From Odiellus spinosus (taxonomy: Eukaryota; Arthropoda; Arachnida; Opiliones; Phalangiidae), in contig OY987233.1 of NCBI GenBank assembly GCA_963920705.1, forward strand, positions 6,376,001-6,440,000: a stretch of 64,000 bases of DNA, in the 5' to 3' direction. The notes beneath the pieces are model-generated. The model was not told the origin of the DNA and ran no database searches. It was given only the letters and a program-made list of their open reading frames with translations. Of this stretch, positions 22,643 to 32,420 are shown piece by piece (position 1 is the first letter of the stretch; the number at the start of each line of letters is the position of its first letter). A program made the position numbers and the translations under genes.

Positions 22643-22704
22643 AAGTTTATTTTCCTTCTGACAATATTTACTGTGTCAAGAGATCACCTGTCTGTTGACC
22701 CAGG

Positions 22705-22786
22705 GACGGGGTGGCCGAGTGGTTAAGGCGATGGACTGCTAATCCATTGGGCATTGCCCGCGTGGGTTCGAATCCCATCTCCGTCG
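22705..22786 (+). tRNA. tRNA-Ser (anticodon GCT), copy 4, without a nearby T-run terminator
   Basis: The 82-nt gene is identical to copies 2 and 3. The 3' flank reads GAAGTTCTGACAATATTTAC: about 10 bp containing the TTTT of the other units are deleted, so the next run of four T is after copy 5. Transcription might read through into copy 5. Confidence 0.95.
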
Positions 22787-22838
22787 AAGTTCTGACAATA
22801 TTTACTGTGTCAAGAGATCACCTGTCTATCGACCCAGG

Positions 22839-22920
22839 GACGGGGTGGCCGAGTGGTTAAGGCGATGGACTGCTAATCCATTGGGCATTGCCCGCGTGGG
22901 TTCGAATCCCATCTCTGTCG
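22839..22920 (+). tRNA. tRNA-Ser (anticodon GCT), copy 5
   Basis: 82 nt. It differs from the other copies at one acceptor position (CTCTGTCG for CTCCGTCG), which turns a G-C pair into G-T and remains pairable. Anticodon GCT, long variable arm, discriminator G. The 3' flank ATATGTTTCATTTTAC supplies a TTTT terminator. Last unit of the array. Confidence 0.95.
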
Positions 22921-22980
22921 ATATGTTTCATTTTACTTCTAACAATCTTCTCTATATTAAGGGATCATTTGTTTGTCGAC

Positions 22981-23450
22981 TCTGATTCAAAACTTCTATG
23001 AATTATATTAGCACGACATTCCTTGTTCGACTTATTTATTATAAATCTTTAATGTAGTTATCAGGATAATGTGCTTGTTTTTCATACCAAGAGCTGAATA
23101 GTTCTCTTAGCTAGTAAATCACGGTCTCTATTCACTCCAGCCATGTCATGAAGCAGTCCGGTGATAGGCTAATTCCATGTTCTTATCCGCTTTTATACGT
23201 TTTGCTTATTTTATCGGTACAGTCGGTTGAGGTTAATTATTGATTATAGAAAACCTTCACTCTTACCTTCTAAAATTATGAGCGTCGGTCTGAATAATGA
23301 CTTCGCGAAGTGATAATCAGTTTCGTCTTAATCCTCCGACGTCTGGGAAACAATTTACGCATTAATTATATAAGTGCTAAATTGGTTCTGCCCAGATGGA
23401 TACTCCGTGTTATTACCGCTCGATAATTACCCCGACTATATGATTATTAT
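22981..23450. other. Unassigned sequence, no gene seen
   Basis: Nothing recognised between the tRNA array and B copy 2. Confidence 0.4.
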
Positions 23451-23895
23451 CAAAAGTCTATCACTTTATTAAATAAAAGTAAACAACGCCCCGTACAGGG
23501 TTGCCACAGGTCATAGAAAACAGGGAAAAGACGGGGAATTTGAATATGAAAAAAGCTGTGGCAACCCTGCCGTAGCTTAATACTATCAGCAAAGGTCCTG
23601 GTAAATGTACCGGCCGATTCTGATTCCAGACACTCTAGCGGCCGCAGTCCGTGTAAATAGTGAACGGATAAAGCGCCACGCTGCGGAGATATTCCGGAGT
23701 TGGGATGAAGAAAAGATAGCGAAGCGCGGCCCGCCTAAATTCCATCCCTCTCTCCCGACTCAAAATATCAAGGAATAGTCCAATTCACTTGAGTCAGACA
23801 GGGGTGATGACTTTTTTGCTATTTTTAAGTGATGAGCTAGTATATAAAACTGAAAATTTGCTGCTGGCGCGTTGTTTACTTTTGATAGACTTTTG
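23451..23895. mobile_element. Family B MITE, copy 2
   Basis: Ends CAAAAGTCTATCACTTTATT and TGATAGACTTTTG, with the CTCTAGCGGCCGCAGTC block inside. A 74-bp mini-element is inserted in the left terminal repeat. Flanking heptamers do not match, so the duplication is eroded or rearranged. Confidence 0.88.
23496..23569. mobile_element. 74-bp mini-element with 14-bp perfect inverted ends
   Basis: CAGGGTTGCCACAG ... CTGTGGCAACCCTG, inserted in B copy 2 and flanked by CCGTA on both sides (23491-23495 and 23570-23574). The 46-bp interior (GAAAACAGGGAAAAGACGGG then GAATTTGAA) resembles the unit of the minisatellites at 28.6 and 32.4 kb. Confidence 0.9.
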
Positions 23896-24779
23896 AATCT
23901 AGAACATCATTTTAAAGTAGAAATACCTTATAGTACTCAATTTATATTCATTATATATCTCAATTTAGTAAAAACACAACAAAACTCTTAAAGACGTATC
24001 TACCCAGACTTTCCACAATGACACCTACTTCTTTATATTCTAGAGAGTGAAACGATCTAAACATTGTGTCATGAATAGGTTTATGAACATATAACAACAT
24101 GTATTCTTCCGCTCTATAATAAATAGTACTGTATTTTACGACTGACACGTCGAACGAAAACGACTAGCGGCGATCGAATATGATTTATTTGAAGTTTCAT
24201 CGCTGTAAATAATAATAAAAATAAGTGCGTAGCATATACGAAGCTAGGCGTCCAATGTATTTCATATTATTTGGTTACCAAACTTAACAAAAAGATAGGG
24301 TTTGTGCTCGCTACAAGTTTGAACTGATCAACACTTAAGTCGTAATCAATTTTAGTTTCCAGCGCGGTTGAAGATGTGACTAGGCTTTATTCTGTGTTAT
24401 TTCATTTATTTGGGGTAGAAGGGGCCTTAGCTTTGTACGTGCTTTCAGGTAGACTGGGTTTTCAGTTCCATATGAGTTGAATGGAATGAAGGTAGATTCA
24501 CGATGGATGCTACGCCCGTTTTGATTAAATTACGTCGATGATGTATTGTACTTTTATATTTCGTACTCGAGAATTCACTCGAAGTTTTCAGCTCGTTCAA
24601 AAGCAGCTGCATCTAATCGTGCTAATCGTACCGTGTTTAAATGTTTTGTGAAATTTAGCTTTAGATCAGACAATATATGATTTTTTATTTGTTGATTCAT
24701 TAATGGTTAAAATAGTTCTTAGTATCCCAATCCAACATTTTACAATTACACTGATTATAATACTACTCAACTTTATTCC
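23896..24779. other. Unassigned sequence, no gene seen
   Basis: No exon, tandem repeat or element end recognised. Confidence 0.4.
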
Positions 24780-25560
24780 AACATTTGTCAACATTATTTA
24801 AACATTTACTAACTTTTTTTCAAGAGATCGGGGTTTGGACAAAATAATCCACAACTATCAGTTAATCAGTTAATCATAAAAAAATAATCGGAAAATTATT
24901 CGGGATTACGTTGGATTTATCATAGACTTTCCTCGAAAAATTTCAAGTTATGAATAAATATGAAATAATCAGAAATTTCTTGTCCAAACCCCGATCTCTA
25001 TTTTTTCCAGCCTTTCTCAACATTATTTAAACATTTTTTCAACGTTATTCCATTATTTTCCAACAATATTCCAACATTTTCCAACCATATTCCAACATTT
25101 TCTAACATTTTCCAACAATATTCCAACAATATTCCAACATTTTCCAACAATATTCCAACATTTTCCAACAATATTAAAATATTTTCCAACAATATTAAAA
25201 CATTTTCCAACAATATTCCAACATTTTCCATCAATATTACGACATTTTCCATCAATATTCCAACATTTCTATACAATTATCCAACCTTTTCCAAAAATAT
25301 TCAACATTTTCCAACAATTTCCATAATTTTTCCAACAATTTCCCTTATTAAATCCAAAAATCCCTAACATTTCCCTACATTTTCTACTATTTTTCCAACA
25401 ATATTCCAACTTTATTCCAATATTATTCCATTATCCAACGTATTCCTTACATTTTTCATCATTATTCCAAGTTTCCATTATTTTCCGAAAATTCCCAACA
25501 TTTTCAAGATTAATTCAAACTTTTCCCATAATAATTATAATTCAAACATTATTCTAAGAT
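24780..25560 (-). repeat. About 21-bp minisatellite (ATTTTCCAACAATATTCCAAC), interrupted by a MITE
   Basis: Units are regular at 25040-25280 and decay on both sides. The phrase CAACATTATTTAAACATTT occurs on both sides of the MITE at 24823-24999, showing that the array predates that insertion. The minus-strand open frame here is a periodicity effect. Confidence 0.9.
24823..24999. mobile_element. 177-bp MITE with 20-bp perfect inverted ends
   Basis: AGAGATCGGGGTTTGGACAA at the left is exactly complementary to the right end TTGTCCAAACCCCGATCTCT. It sits within the 21-bp minisatellite. No other copy was seen in the window, and no clear target duplication because the flanks are T-rich array. Confidence 0.9.
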
Positions 25561-26290
25561 ATATCTAAAATTATTTCCACTTCGAAAGTATTCTTAAGTA
25601 TACGAACCCAAGAATGAATGATGAAATCTTTCATTAAATGCCCACGAGATAATATGAAATGTTCTCGATCAATAAAATAAAATAAATATAACACTCTGAA
25701 AATTAATTTATTGACGCAATAGAGGTCGCTATAAAATTTATCTCTAGGGAGGGGTTAATGGAAAAACCTTATATCTTTACATCCAAATTTTATTTTCCTA
25801 CGTTTTTGGCTTCCATAAATTAATTCTTTCTTGGACTGTATTGAAAAATACGCTTGAAATAGATTTTTCTTCTGGCATTACTCTTGTACGGTTTGCTTCT
25901 CGGGTTCGCGGACCGTTAAATTTCGTTATCTAGCTAGCTGCCAAAAAATGCCTGATGGCCTAGAAGCTTTTCCAAGTATCTTTTATATAACAATACGGAT
26001 TCTCCGAGCGCAAAGTGAGAAAAACATCGAAATTTTCAATGTCATAATAAATATATCGCGCGTAAACACATAATAGTAAACAATAATAATGTTTGAACAC
26101 TCGAATCGTGAATGCACGCATCGGTCACGTGACAATATTGGTTATCATCATCAATATTAATATTGTTTATATAAAAACAGTCCAATCCCTGGTTCTATTA
26201 GAATGGAGTTAAAATGATGGTCTAGCCCCATAGGAATATCTACACCTCTGACGCTTGATCAACGCGTGAATATAATGATTTTCATTTCTT
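25561..26290. other. Unassigned sequence, no gene seen
   Basis: AT-rich; no recognised feature. Confidence 0.4.
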
Positions 26291-26895
26291 TTGTCACATT
26301 CCTTTTGTCATATTCCATTTGTAACATTCCCTTTGTCGCATTCCCTTTGGCACATTCCCTTTGTCACATTCCAATTTGCCACATTCCCTTTGCCACATAT
26401 TCAATTTGTTGCCACATTCTCAATTTGTTGTCACATTCCCTTTGACACATTCCTTTTGTCACATTCCCTTTACCACATTCTCAATTTGTTGTCACATTCC
26501 CTTTGACACATTCACTATGCCACATTCCCTTTACCACATTCACTATGCCACATTCCCTTTACCACATTCCTTTTGTCACATTCACTAGGCCACATTCCCT
26601 TTACCACATTCCTATTGTCACATTCCCAATTTGCCACATTCCCTTTACCACATTCCTTTTGTCACATTCACTAGGCCACATTGCCTTTACCACATTCCTA
26701 TTGTCACATTCCCAATTTGCCACATTCCCTTTACCACATTCCCAATTTGCCACATTCCCTTTGCCACATTCCCTTTGCCACATTCCTTTTGTCACATTAC
26801 CTTTGCCAAATTTATTTGTCACATTTCTTTTGAAACATTCCTTTTGTCTATTCCCTTTACCACATTCCCTTTGCCACATTCCCTTTGCCAAGTTC
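26291..26895 (+). repeat. About 14-15 bp minisatellite (TTGCCACATTCCC and variants)
   Basis: About 40 units of CACATTCC with variable spacers (CTTTGC, TTTTGT, CTTTAC, AATTTGC). Overlapping open frames on both strands (for example 26503-26910 plus and 26601-26891 minus) are explained by the absence of stop words in the repeated unit, not by coding. Confidence 0.95.
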
Positions 26896-27512
26896 CCGCA
26901 ACGAATTTAATACCTACACCCCACCTTAAAATCTCGTTACTTTATATTTAAATTATTATAATTAACGAAAGCTGTAATTTAAGACCGCTAAGCCTAATTC
27001 TATTTTCGGATTATCAAAAGTGTTAGAATAGCAACAGTTTTAGAAAAGTCACGCAAACTTTATTTGATTAGCTACACTAGTTCAGTTTCTCTGATATGTT
27101 GATTCGTGTTTTTATTCGTGTTACAACGAAGTTAGGCTTAACTTTCTTAAAACGCAAATATAATAAGTTGTTAACTAACCAAATACCTTTCCTTTGAAAA
27201 AGAAAAAGAATAATCAAAAATTTTATTTCTATTCCGAAATTAATCGACGTGTTTCTAGATAATTGTCAAAATGTCACAAATGACGATGATATATGAATAT
27301 TAATCATATTTCTTTTATTTAGAAATTTATAAAATTGACGTATTTTTAACGAAATATGTAGGAATCATTGCGTGAATATTGAAATGTAAAACTGTTTTAG
27401 ACTTTCACGTGAATTTCAGATGACAATACCAATTATTTAAAGGGGAAATATGAATTGAAAATGAAATTCTGCAGTTATTAAATCATTTTTTACGATCTTT
27501 CCAAAAAAGGTT
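26896..27512. other. Unassigned sequence, no gene seen
   Basis: Nothing recognised between the minisatellite and H copy 1. Confidence 0.4.
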
Positions 27513-27809
27513 AAGCTACGGTCACACTGTCATTTCTTAATCGCTTTGAAACGGTTAAATCAAACCGATATTCAAATCGCCAGGAATCGTTTTAAGCATC
27601 ACGTGTTCACGCATTATCTTTATAAATCGATTTATCGTTGCTTCATCCATCGGTTGTTGAAACCGAATCGGTATGAAACTGGTTCCCGAAGCAGTTTCGA
27701 GAAATCGAAGCAAATCGATTCGAGAAAAGACAGTTTACCGTTCACACGACTCCAACGAAACGTTTTGAAACGGTTTAAATCGATTCCAAGGCCTAGTATG
27801 AATGCGGCT
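27513..27809 (-). mobile_element. Family H MITE, copy 1
   Basis: About 297 bp with ends AAGCTACGGTCACACTGTC and CCTAGTATGAATGCGGCT. The family interior includes GAAACGGTTAAATCAAACCG, GTTCACGCATTATCTTTAT and GAATCGATTTGATTCG words. Read on the minus strand it matches copies 2 and 4. Open frames on both strands are family-wide artefacts. Confidence 0.9.
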
Positions 27810-27842
27810 CTACTCAAATTACATTTGAATTGCCTGAAACTT

Positions 27843-28255
27843 TGACGAGGCTTATAATTAGCCGTGGTTTAATCTGATTTAACCGAGATTTACATAAGCT
27901 ACGTTCATACTAGACCTTGGAATCGATTTAAACCGTTTCAAAACGTTTCGCAAGAGTCGTGTAAACGGGAAACCGTCTTTTCTCGAATCGATTTTATTCG
28001 ATTTATCGAAACTGCTTCGGGAAACAGTTTCGTACCGATTCAGCTTCAAGAACTGATAGATGAAGCTACAATAGATCGATTTATAAAGATAATGCGTGAA
28101 CACGTGACGCTTAAAACGATTCCTGGCGATTTGAATATCGGTTTGATTTTACCGTTTCAAACCTATTAAGCTTTAGCCTTCTCAGTTCCATAAACCTCGG
28201 TTAATTGTGATTAAACCTCGGTTAAATCTGATTAAATCGGCTAGTTACGCCTCGT
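27843..28255. mobile_element. Inverted-repeat element N containing H copy 2
   Basis: GACGAGGCTTATAATTAGCC...AATCTGATTTAACCGAG at 27843-27890 is answered by CTCGGTTAAATCTGATTAAA...GCCTCGTC at 28216-28255 in inverted order, about 40 bp. The H element lies between the two arms. No second N copy was seen here. Confidence 0.7.
27896..28174 (+). mobile_element. Family H MITE, copy 2
   Basis: From AAGCTACGTTCATACTAG to a shortened right end near CCGTTTCAAACCTATTAAG, in opposite orientation to copy 1, about 85 bp away. Nested in element N. Confidence 0.88.
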
Positions 28256-28601
28256 CTGAAAAGGGTATTACCTGTTTATATATGTTTTTGTTTTATATTG
28301 ATCATAAAAACTGAGTTTTGCTTTTTGGAGCCTGGGGATAAGGAATATGAAATCAAAACAGCAGATTGCGCTTAGCAGCAACAGCGCGATATAAACTGGC
28401 CATTTTTCAAACCACGGTAGATTAGATTGCTAAGGCTTAAGTTCGCTCCCACAGGTGCCTAAACCAAGATGTTTCGCCAAAGAAGTAGTTGCCAATTCCT
28501 CCTGGACTTTCCTTGGCAAGAAGCGAGCCTTCAAGGCAAGCTGAAAACGAAATATTAATTAATATTTAATACAAATAAGTTAGCGGAAAAATTCATTTAA
28601 A
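28256..28601. other. Unassigned sequence
   Basis: No feature recognised. Confidence 0.4.
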
Positions 28602-29240
28602 CAGGGTTTGTACACGACCTGGGAAACCTGGAAGTCAGGGAATTTGGAAACTGCCCCAAAAGGTCGGGGAAAAGTTAGGGAATTTGAAAATTGACCCCAA
28701 GAGGTCAGGGAAAATTAAGTAAGGAATTTTGAAATTGGCTCAAATGGTCAGAGATAAGTCAGGGAATTTGAAAATTGGCTCAAAAGATCAGGCAAAAGTC
28801 AGGGAATTCGGAAATTGGCCCAAAAGATCAGGGAAAAGTCAGGGAATTTGGAAACTGCCCCAAAAGGTCGGGGAAAAGTTAATGAATTTGGAAATTGACC
28901 CCAAGAGGTCAGGGAAAATTAAGTAAGGAATTTTGAAATTGGCCCAAATGGTCAGAGAAAAGTCAGGGAATTTGAAAATTGGCTCCAAAAATCAGGCAAA
29001 AGTCAGGGAATTCGGAAATTGGCCCAAAAGATCAGGGAAAAGTCAGGGAATTTGGAAACTGACCCAAAAGGTCAGGGAAAGATCAGTGAATTTGAAAATG
29101 AGCGAAAATGGTCAAAGATATTTAATATTTTGGTACTTGTCAAGGAACTGTTTATGATTGGTTGACCAATTAATTGCAACGAAATTATTATAAACTTAAA
29201 AATATTCGCCTATAAAGATTCAATAATATTCTGATAAAAT
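28602..29240 (+). mobile_element. Element-borne minisatellite locus 1 (GTCAGGGAATTTGGAAATTG type)
   Basis: Begins CAGGGTTTGTACACGACCTG-GGAAACCTGG, then about 12 units of 36-40 bp containing GTCAGGGAATTTG, AAATTGGCCC and AAAAGGTCAGGGAAAA. It ends in a unique tail (AAGGAACTGTTTATGATTGG, CCAATTAATTGCAAC, AATTATTATAA) that is also present after the second locus at 33430. A larger duplication within the array repeats a 200-bp block (28729 and 28933). Confidence 0.85.
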
Positions 29241-29384
29241 TATCAACCCTGATTGATAAACTACGTCAAATAAAAAGTGGGAATTGCCAAGTGCTCTCTT
29301 ATTAGAATAATTCATCAAAAACATTGAAATTGGTCAGGGAAATTCTTTAGAACTTGTAAGGGAAAACCTGGCAAATATAAGACG

Positions 29385-29673
29385 CACTTAAAACTAGCCA
29401 AAACTGCCTCGAGTGGTTTGGACTTTTCCTCGATATTTTAAGTCGGGAGAGAGGGACAGAATTTAGGCGGGCCGCGCTTGGCTATTTTGTTTTCTCCCCA
29501 ACTCCTCAATTTCCCCGCAGAGTGTCGCTTCCTCCTTTCATTATTTACACGGCGACTGCGGCCGCTAGAGTGTCTGGAATCAGAATCTGCCGGTACATTT
29601 ACCCGGACCTTTGCTGATAGTACTAAGCTACGAGGCGTTGTTTACTTTTATGGAATAAAGTGATAGACTTTTG
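29385..29673. mobile_element. Family B MITE, copy 3 (one end lost)
   Basis: Starts within the interior (AAAACTAGCCAAAACTGCC), carries GACTGCGGCCGCTAGAGTG, and ends with the complete right terminus GGAATAAAGTGATAGACTTTTG. Confidence 0.9.
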
Positions 29674-29906
29674 GGTTTATCTGTTGACCCAACAGACATC
29701 TGGCCGTAGCTAGGAGCCTTCAGTTTGGAAATCCCAACAAGATTATCATTTACACAGTCCCTTTAGCTTTAGTATAGTATTTTATATAGATGAGATGAGT
29801 CGTATATGAGTCAATGGCTGCCTGTTGGTATGGCTGTCAATTTAGGTCTAAGGTACATCGCGCGACCTCTTAGCAACGCGCCTGTCTATTCCGAAGGGAG
29901 ATCACT

Positions 29907-29914
29907 TATATATA
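29907..29914 (+). promoter_or_regulatory. TATA-box candidate
   Basis: TATATATA in locally GC-richer unique sequence, about 80 nt before the ATG of a 34-codon ORF. In AT-rich DNA such strings are common, so this is weak. Confidence 0.25.
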
Positions 29915-29987
29915 GCGAACGATATAACCCTTCCACTTTGCTGGTTTAACGATTTAAAAGGAATAGAGAGAAAGGCGAGGAGAAAGA

Positions 29988-30092
29988 ATGCAGTGGCTTT
30001 ATAACCACGTCGTTTTGTCGTTATTGCAAGGACGTGTCACTCTATTCAATTCATTTCAAGCAACGCTTGAAGTTATGTTGTTTGCAAGATAA
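29988..30092 (+). CDS. Short ORF, 34 codons, unknown
   Basis: An ATG in the context AAGAATGC opens a 34-residue frame starting MQWLYNHVVL and ending at TAA. It lies in unique sequence between a B element and a tandem array, with a TATA-like string 74 nt upstream. It could be a first exon, a small peptide or chance; there is no recognisable domain. Included only because the setting is non-repetitive. Confidence 0.15.
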   Translation: MQWLYNHVVLSLLQGRVTLFNSFQATLEVMLFAR

Positions 30093-30136
30093 TTAGTCAT
30101 GGGAGTAGGTAATTACATTGCCGCTAATAAGCAAGT

Positions 30137-30720
30137 CTAATTTCAATTGATTCTAATTTCAAAAATAAGAAAGTTATAAGGATTTTTCAAAGTTAATTAA
30201 ACCATTTTCCTGAAAATATCCAAATTTTCAGACTTTTTTAATTCTACGTTTTGAGCTATGAAGATATGCTAATAGAGCAAAATGAAAGCTTCAAAATTAG
30301 ACCAACTAGGTCAAATTCGTACAATAAATAAGAAAGTTATGAAAGATTTTCAAACTTAATTAAATATTTTTTTGAAAATATCCATATTTTCAATCTCTTC
30401 TAATTCCATGTTTTGCGCTAACAATAGAAGCTGGTAGAGCAAAATGAAAGCTTCAAAATTAGACCAACTAGGTCAAAATCGTACAATAATTAAGAAAGAT
30501 ATGAGGAGTTTTCAAAGTTAATTAATTTTGTTTTTTGGAAAATATCCAAATTATCAGTCCCTTTAGATTACATATTTTGATCTAACAATATAAGCTAGCA
30601 GAGCAGAATGAAAGCTTCAAAATTAGACCAACTAGGTCAAACTCGTACAGTAAATAAGAAAGTTATAAGGAATATTCAATGTTAATAAAACCATTTTCCA
30701 GAAATTATTAATTTTTAAAT
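30137..30720 (+). repeat. Tandem array, unit about 163 bp, 3.5 copies
   Basis: TTAGACCAACTAGGTCAAA recurs at about 30297, 30459 and 30623, each unit with AAGAAAGTTATNAGG, TTTTCAAAGTTAATTAA and AGCAAAATGAAAGCTTC. CTAGTTGGTC/GACCAACTAG gives each unit a local palindrome. No coding frame. Confidence 0.92.
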
Positions 30721-30739
30721 TTAAGAAAAACAAGGGAGA

Positions 30740-31060
30740 TATTTTAACATAAGAAATCACTTAAGATAATATTAGCCCTTTAAGATTGAAATCAAGTTTT
30801 AACTTATTATAGAAATAGGCTTAACTCGGATTAAGAGAGTTTGAAAATCTCTCGGAATCTGTACATTCCACCAATTACGAGAGGATTATTGAAACGTCGT
30901 AAACTCTAGGTTTAAGAGGCAAATGCTTTTGCCACATACACTGATTCGACTAAATTTCAACCTCCATGGATCCGTGTTAAGCCTACTTTCGGAGTAACTT
31001 CATTTCAAACCACAAGCATTTGAATTTATTTTCAAAATCTGCTCATAAAATTATAAATTA
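30740..31060. mobile_element. Distant relative of family A (palindromic core only)
   Basis: AATAGGCTTAACTCGGATTA ... GGATCCGTGTTAAGCCTAC is the same inverted motif as the family A core. The flanks include AAGGGAGATATTTTAAC and ATCACTTAAG, resembling diverged A termini. It is a much older or different subfamily. Confidence 0.5.
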
Positions 31061-31062
31061 AA

Positions 31063-31952
31063 TAATTTTCAAAATATGTACACATGTATCATAGAAAGAA
31101 TTACCTCAACAGTATAAAAACATATTTTATAATCACCATCTTCGAACTTTTTAAAATTAAAATTTTCCGCAATACTACGTCACCACTACGGTCGCGTGAT
31201 TTAGCTATTGTATAGAGCCTACAGTTGATTCTCGCGTGTTCTGAGACCAGTGATAAGGTCACTTTCGCGCTGTTTTTTTCGTAAAAGTACTTAATATATA
31301 AAGGCACCTACCTTTCGTATGAAAATCATCGTCAATTACGTTCCAGAAATAAACTACGTCAGTTATCGGATAAATAATAAATGTTTCTTAAGAATAACTC
31401 AACCCATAGGTATACAATTTTGCACATTGCGTCTTAATAATATCAAAAATCTCACTTTTTTCCATAAAAGTAAACAACGCCCCGTATCATAATACTATCA
31501 GCAAAGGTCCGGGTAAATGTACCGGCAGATTCTGATTCCAGACACTCTAGCGGTTGCAGCCGCCGTGTAAATAGTCAACGGAGGAAGCGACACTCTGCGG
31601 AGAAATTGAGGAGTTGGGAGGGAAGACAATATAGCCAAGCACGGCCCGCCTAAATTCCGTCCCTCTCTCCCGAATCACAATATGGAGGAAGAGTCCACAT
31701 CACTCGAGCCAGATAGGGGTGATGACTTTTTTTGGCTATTTTTAACTTTTATGAACTCTGAGTTCAGCTTCGATAGTGCAAAGAGTTCTAAAATTGTGTA
31801 CACCTGAGTTCGCGAGTATCTGCCCCCTCGCTTGGCCCTTTGCTGATAGTATTAAGCTACGTGGCGTTGTTTACTTTTACGGAATAAAGTTATAGACTTT
31901 TGATTATATGATAAAACTAAAATGGTGACAGTCTCACTTTAATCGCGTAGCT
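31063..31952. mobile_element. Family D MITE, copy 3, interrupted by B copy 4
   Basis: The left part (from AAATATGTACACATGTATC) lacks the TTAA end. The central blocks and the right end GACAGTCTCACTTTAA are present. The B element splits the segment corresponding to TTTTAATAGTATGATAAAAC. Confidence 0.88.
31444..31902. mobile_element. Family B MITE, copy 4
   Basis: Ends CAAAAATCTCACTTTTTTCC and GTTATAGACTTTTG, flanked by ATAATAT and ATTATAT (6 of 7), within D copy 3. It carries about 100 bp of extra sequence near 31745-31840. Confidence 0.9.
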
Positions 31953-31989
31953 TTGCTCGCGTTGTTTCAAAAATATTAAACAGTTTTTA

Positions 31990-32202
31990 ATGCGGAAGAA
32001 TCTTGTGGAAGAAGTTGAGCAATTTGGCGGGAAATCCTATATTATAGTAGAGTCTAGCCATAAGAAAAAGAAATATTCGTTTTATATCTGTCGAGGGCTT
32101 TATGGCTGTTGGCGACTAAAAGCACGAGCACGACGTAAATTGGTAGTCTTTTTCACTCTCTCACAGTCTGAAAGTTGTGACAGGTGTGATTCTGGAATTT
32201 GA
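31990..32202 (+). CDS. 70-codon ORF with a possible zinc-finger-like remnant
   Basis: Open frame starting MRKNLVEEVEQFGGKS. It contains a run of lysines (residues about 25-28), then YSFYIC, then GCWRLKARARR, and a late CDRC. The order aromatic-Cys-WR-basic loosely recalls FLYWCH or WRKY-GCM1-like fingers found in Mutator-type transposases and host genes, but the expected CxH pair is not seen. It lies in unique sequence just after D copy 3. It could be a transposase fossil or chance; no function is claimed. Confidence 0.2.
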   Translation: MRKNLVEEVEQFGGKSYIIVESSHKKKKYSFYICRGLYGCWRLKARARRKLVVFFTLSQSESCDRCDSGI

Positions 32203-32420
32203 CCCGCGCCACTAAAAATAAAATTAGTTTCCTAGCAGGAAATGCACGAACTATAACAAAATTAAGGTAGGGAGATAAAAAAAAAGTATTTGAAGTTACT
32301 GCAAACCTGCATATCTAGTAGTATAATCCCTCGAAATATTCATTTCGAATTTTATTAATAACGAATATGCTTATAGTTTTGTCGCCAAAGAGATAATGAA
32401 ATCAACTTATTATTTATCAT
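32203..32420. other. Unassigned spacer
   Basis: Nothing recognised. Confidence 0.4.

Larger units (their letters stand above)
22260..22980 (+). repeat. Tandem array of tRNA-Ser units, period 144 bp
   Basis: Unit starts are separated by 144, 144, 144 and 134 bp. The spacer contains CTTCTGACAATATTTACTG, TCAAGAGATCACCTGTCTG and a short CGACCCA(A/G)GGAC junction. Diverged spacer copies flank both ends, so the array arose by unequal exchange within tandem units. Confidence 0.95.

Noticed and set aside
22270..22698. 142-codon open frame across the tRNA array
   Set aside because: It reads through tRNA genes and spacers, and the 144-bp period (48 codons) keeps it open. The strand content is tRNA.
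26503..26910. Long overlapping open frames on both strands with repetitive His/Pro/Phe- or Lys/Gly/Trp-rich products
   Set aside because: The region is a 14-15 bp minisatellite whose unit lacks stop words. Both strands and several frames stay open together, which is typical of a repeat and not of a gene.
27546..27845. 99-codon frame and related frames in the H elements
   Set aside because: Family-wide artefact of the H MITE. The frames on the two strands overlap and do not persist as a conserved protein in the other copies.
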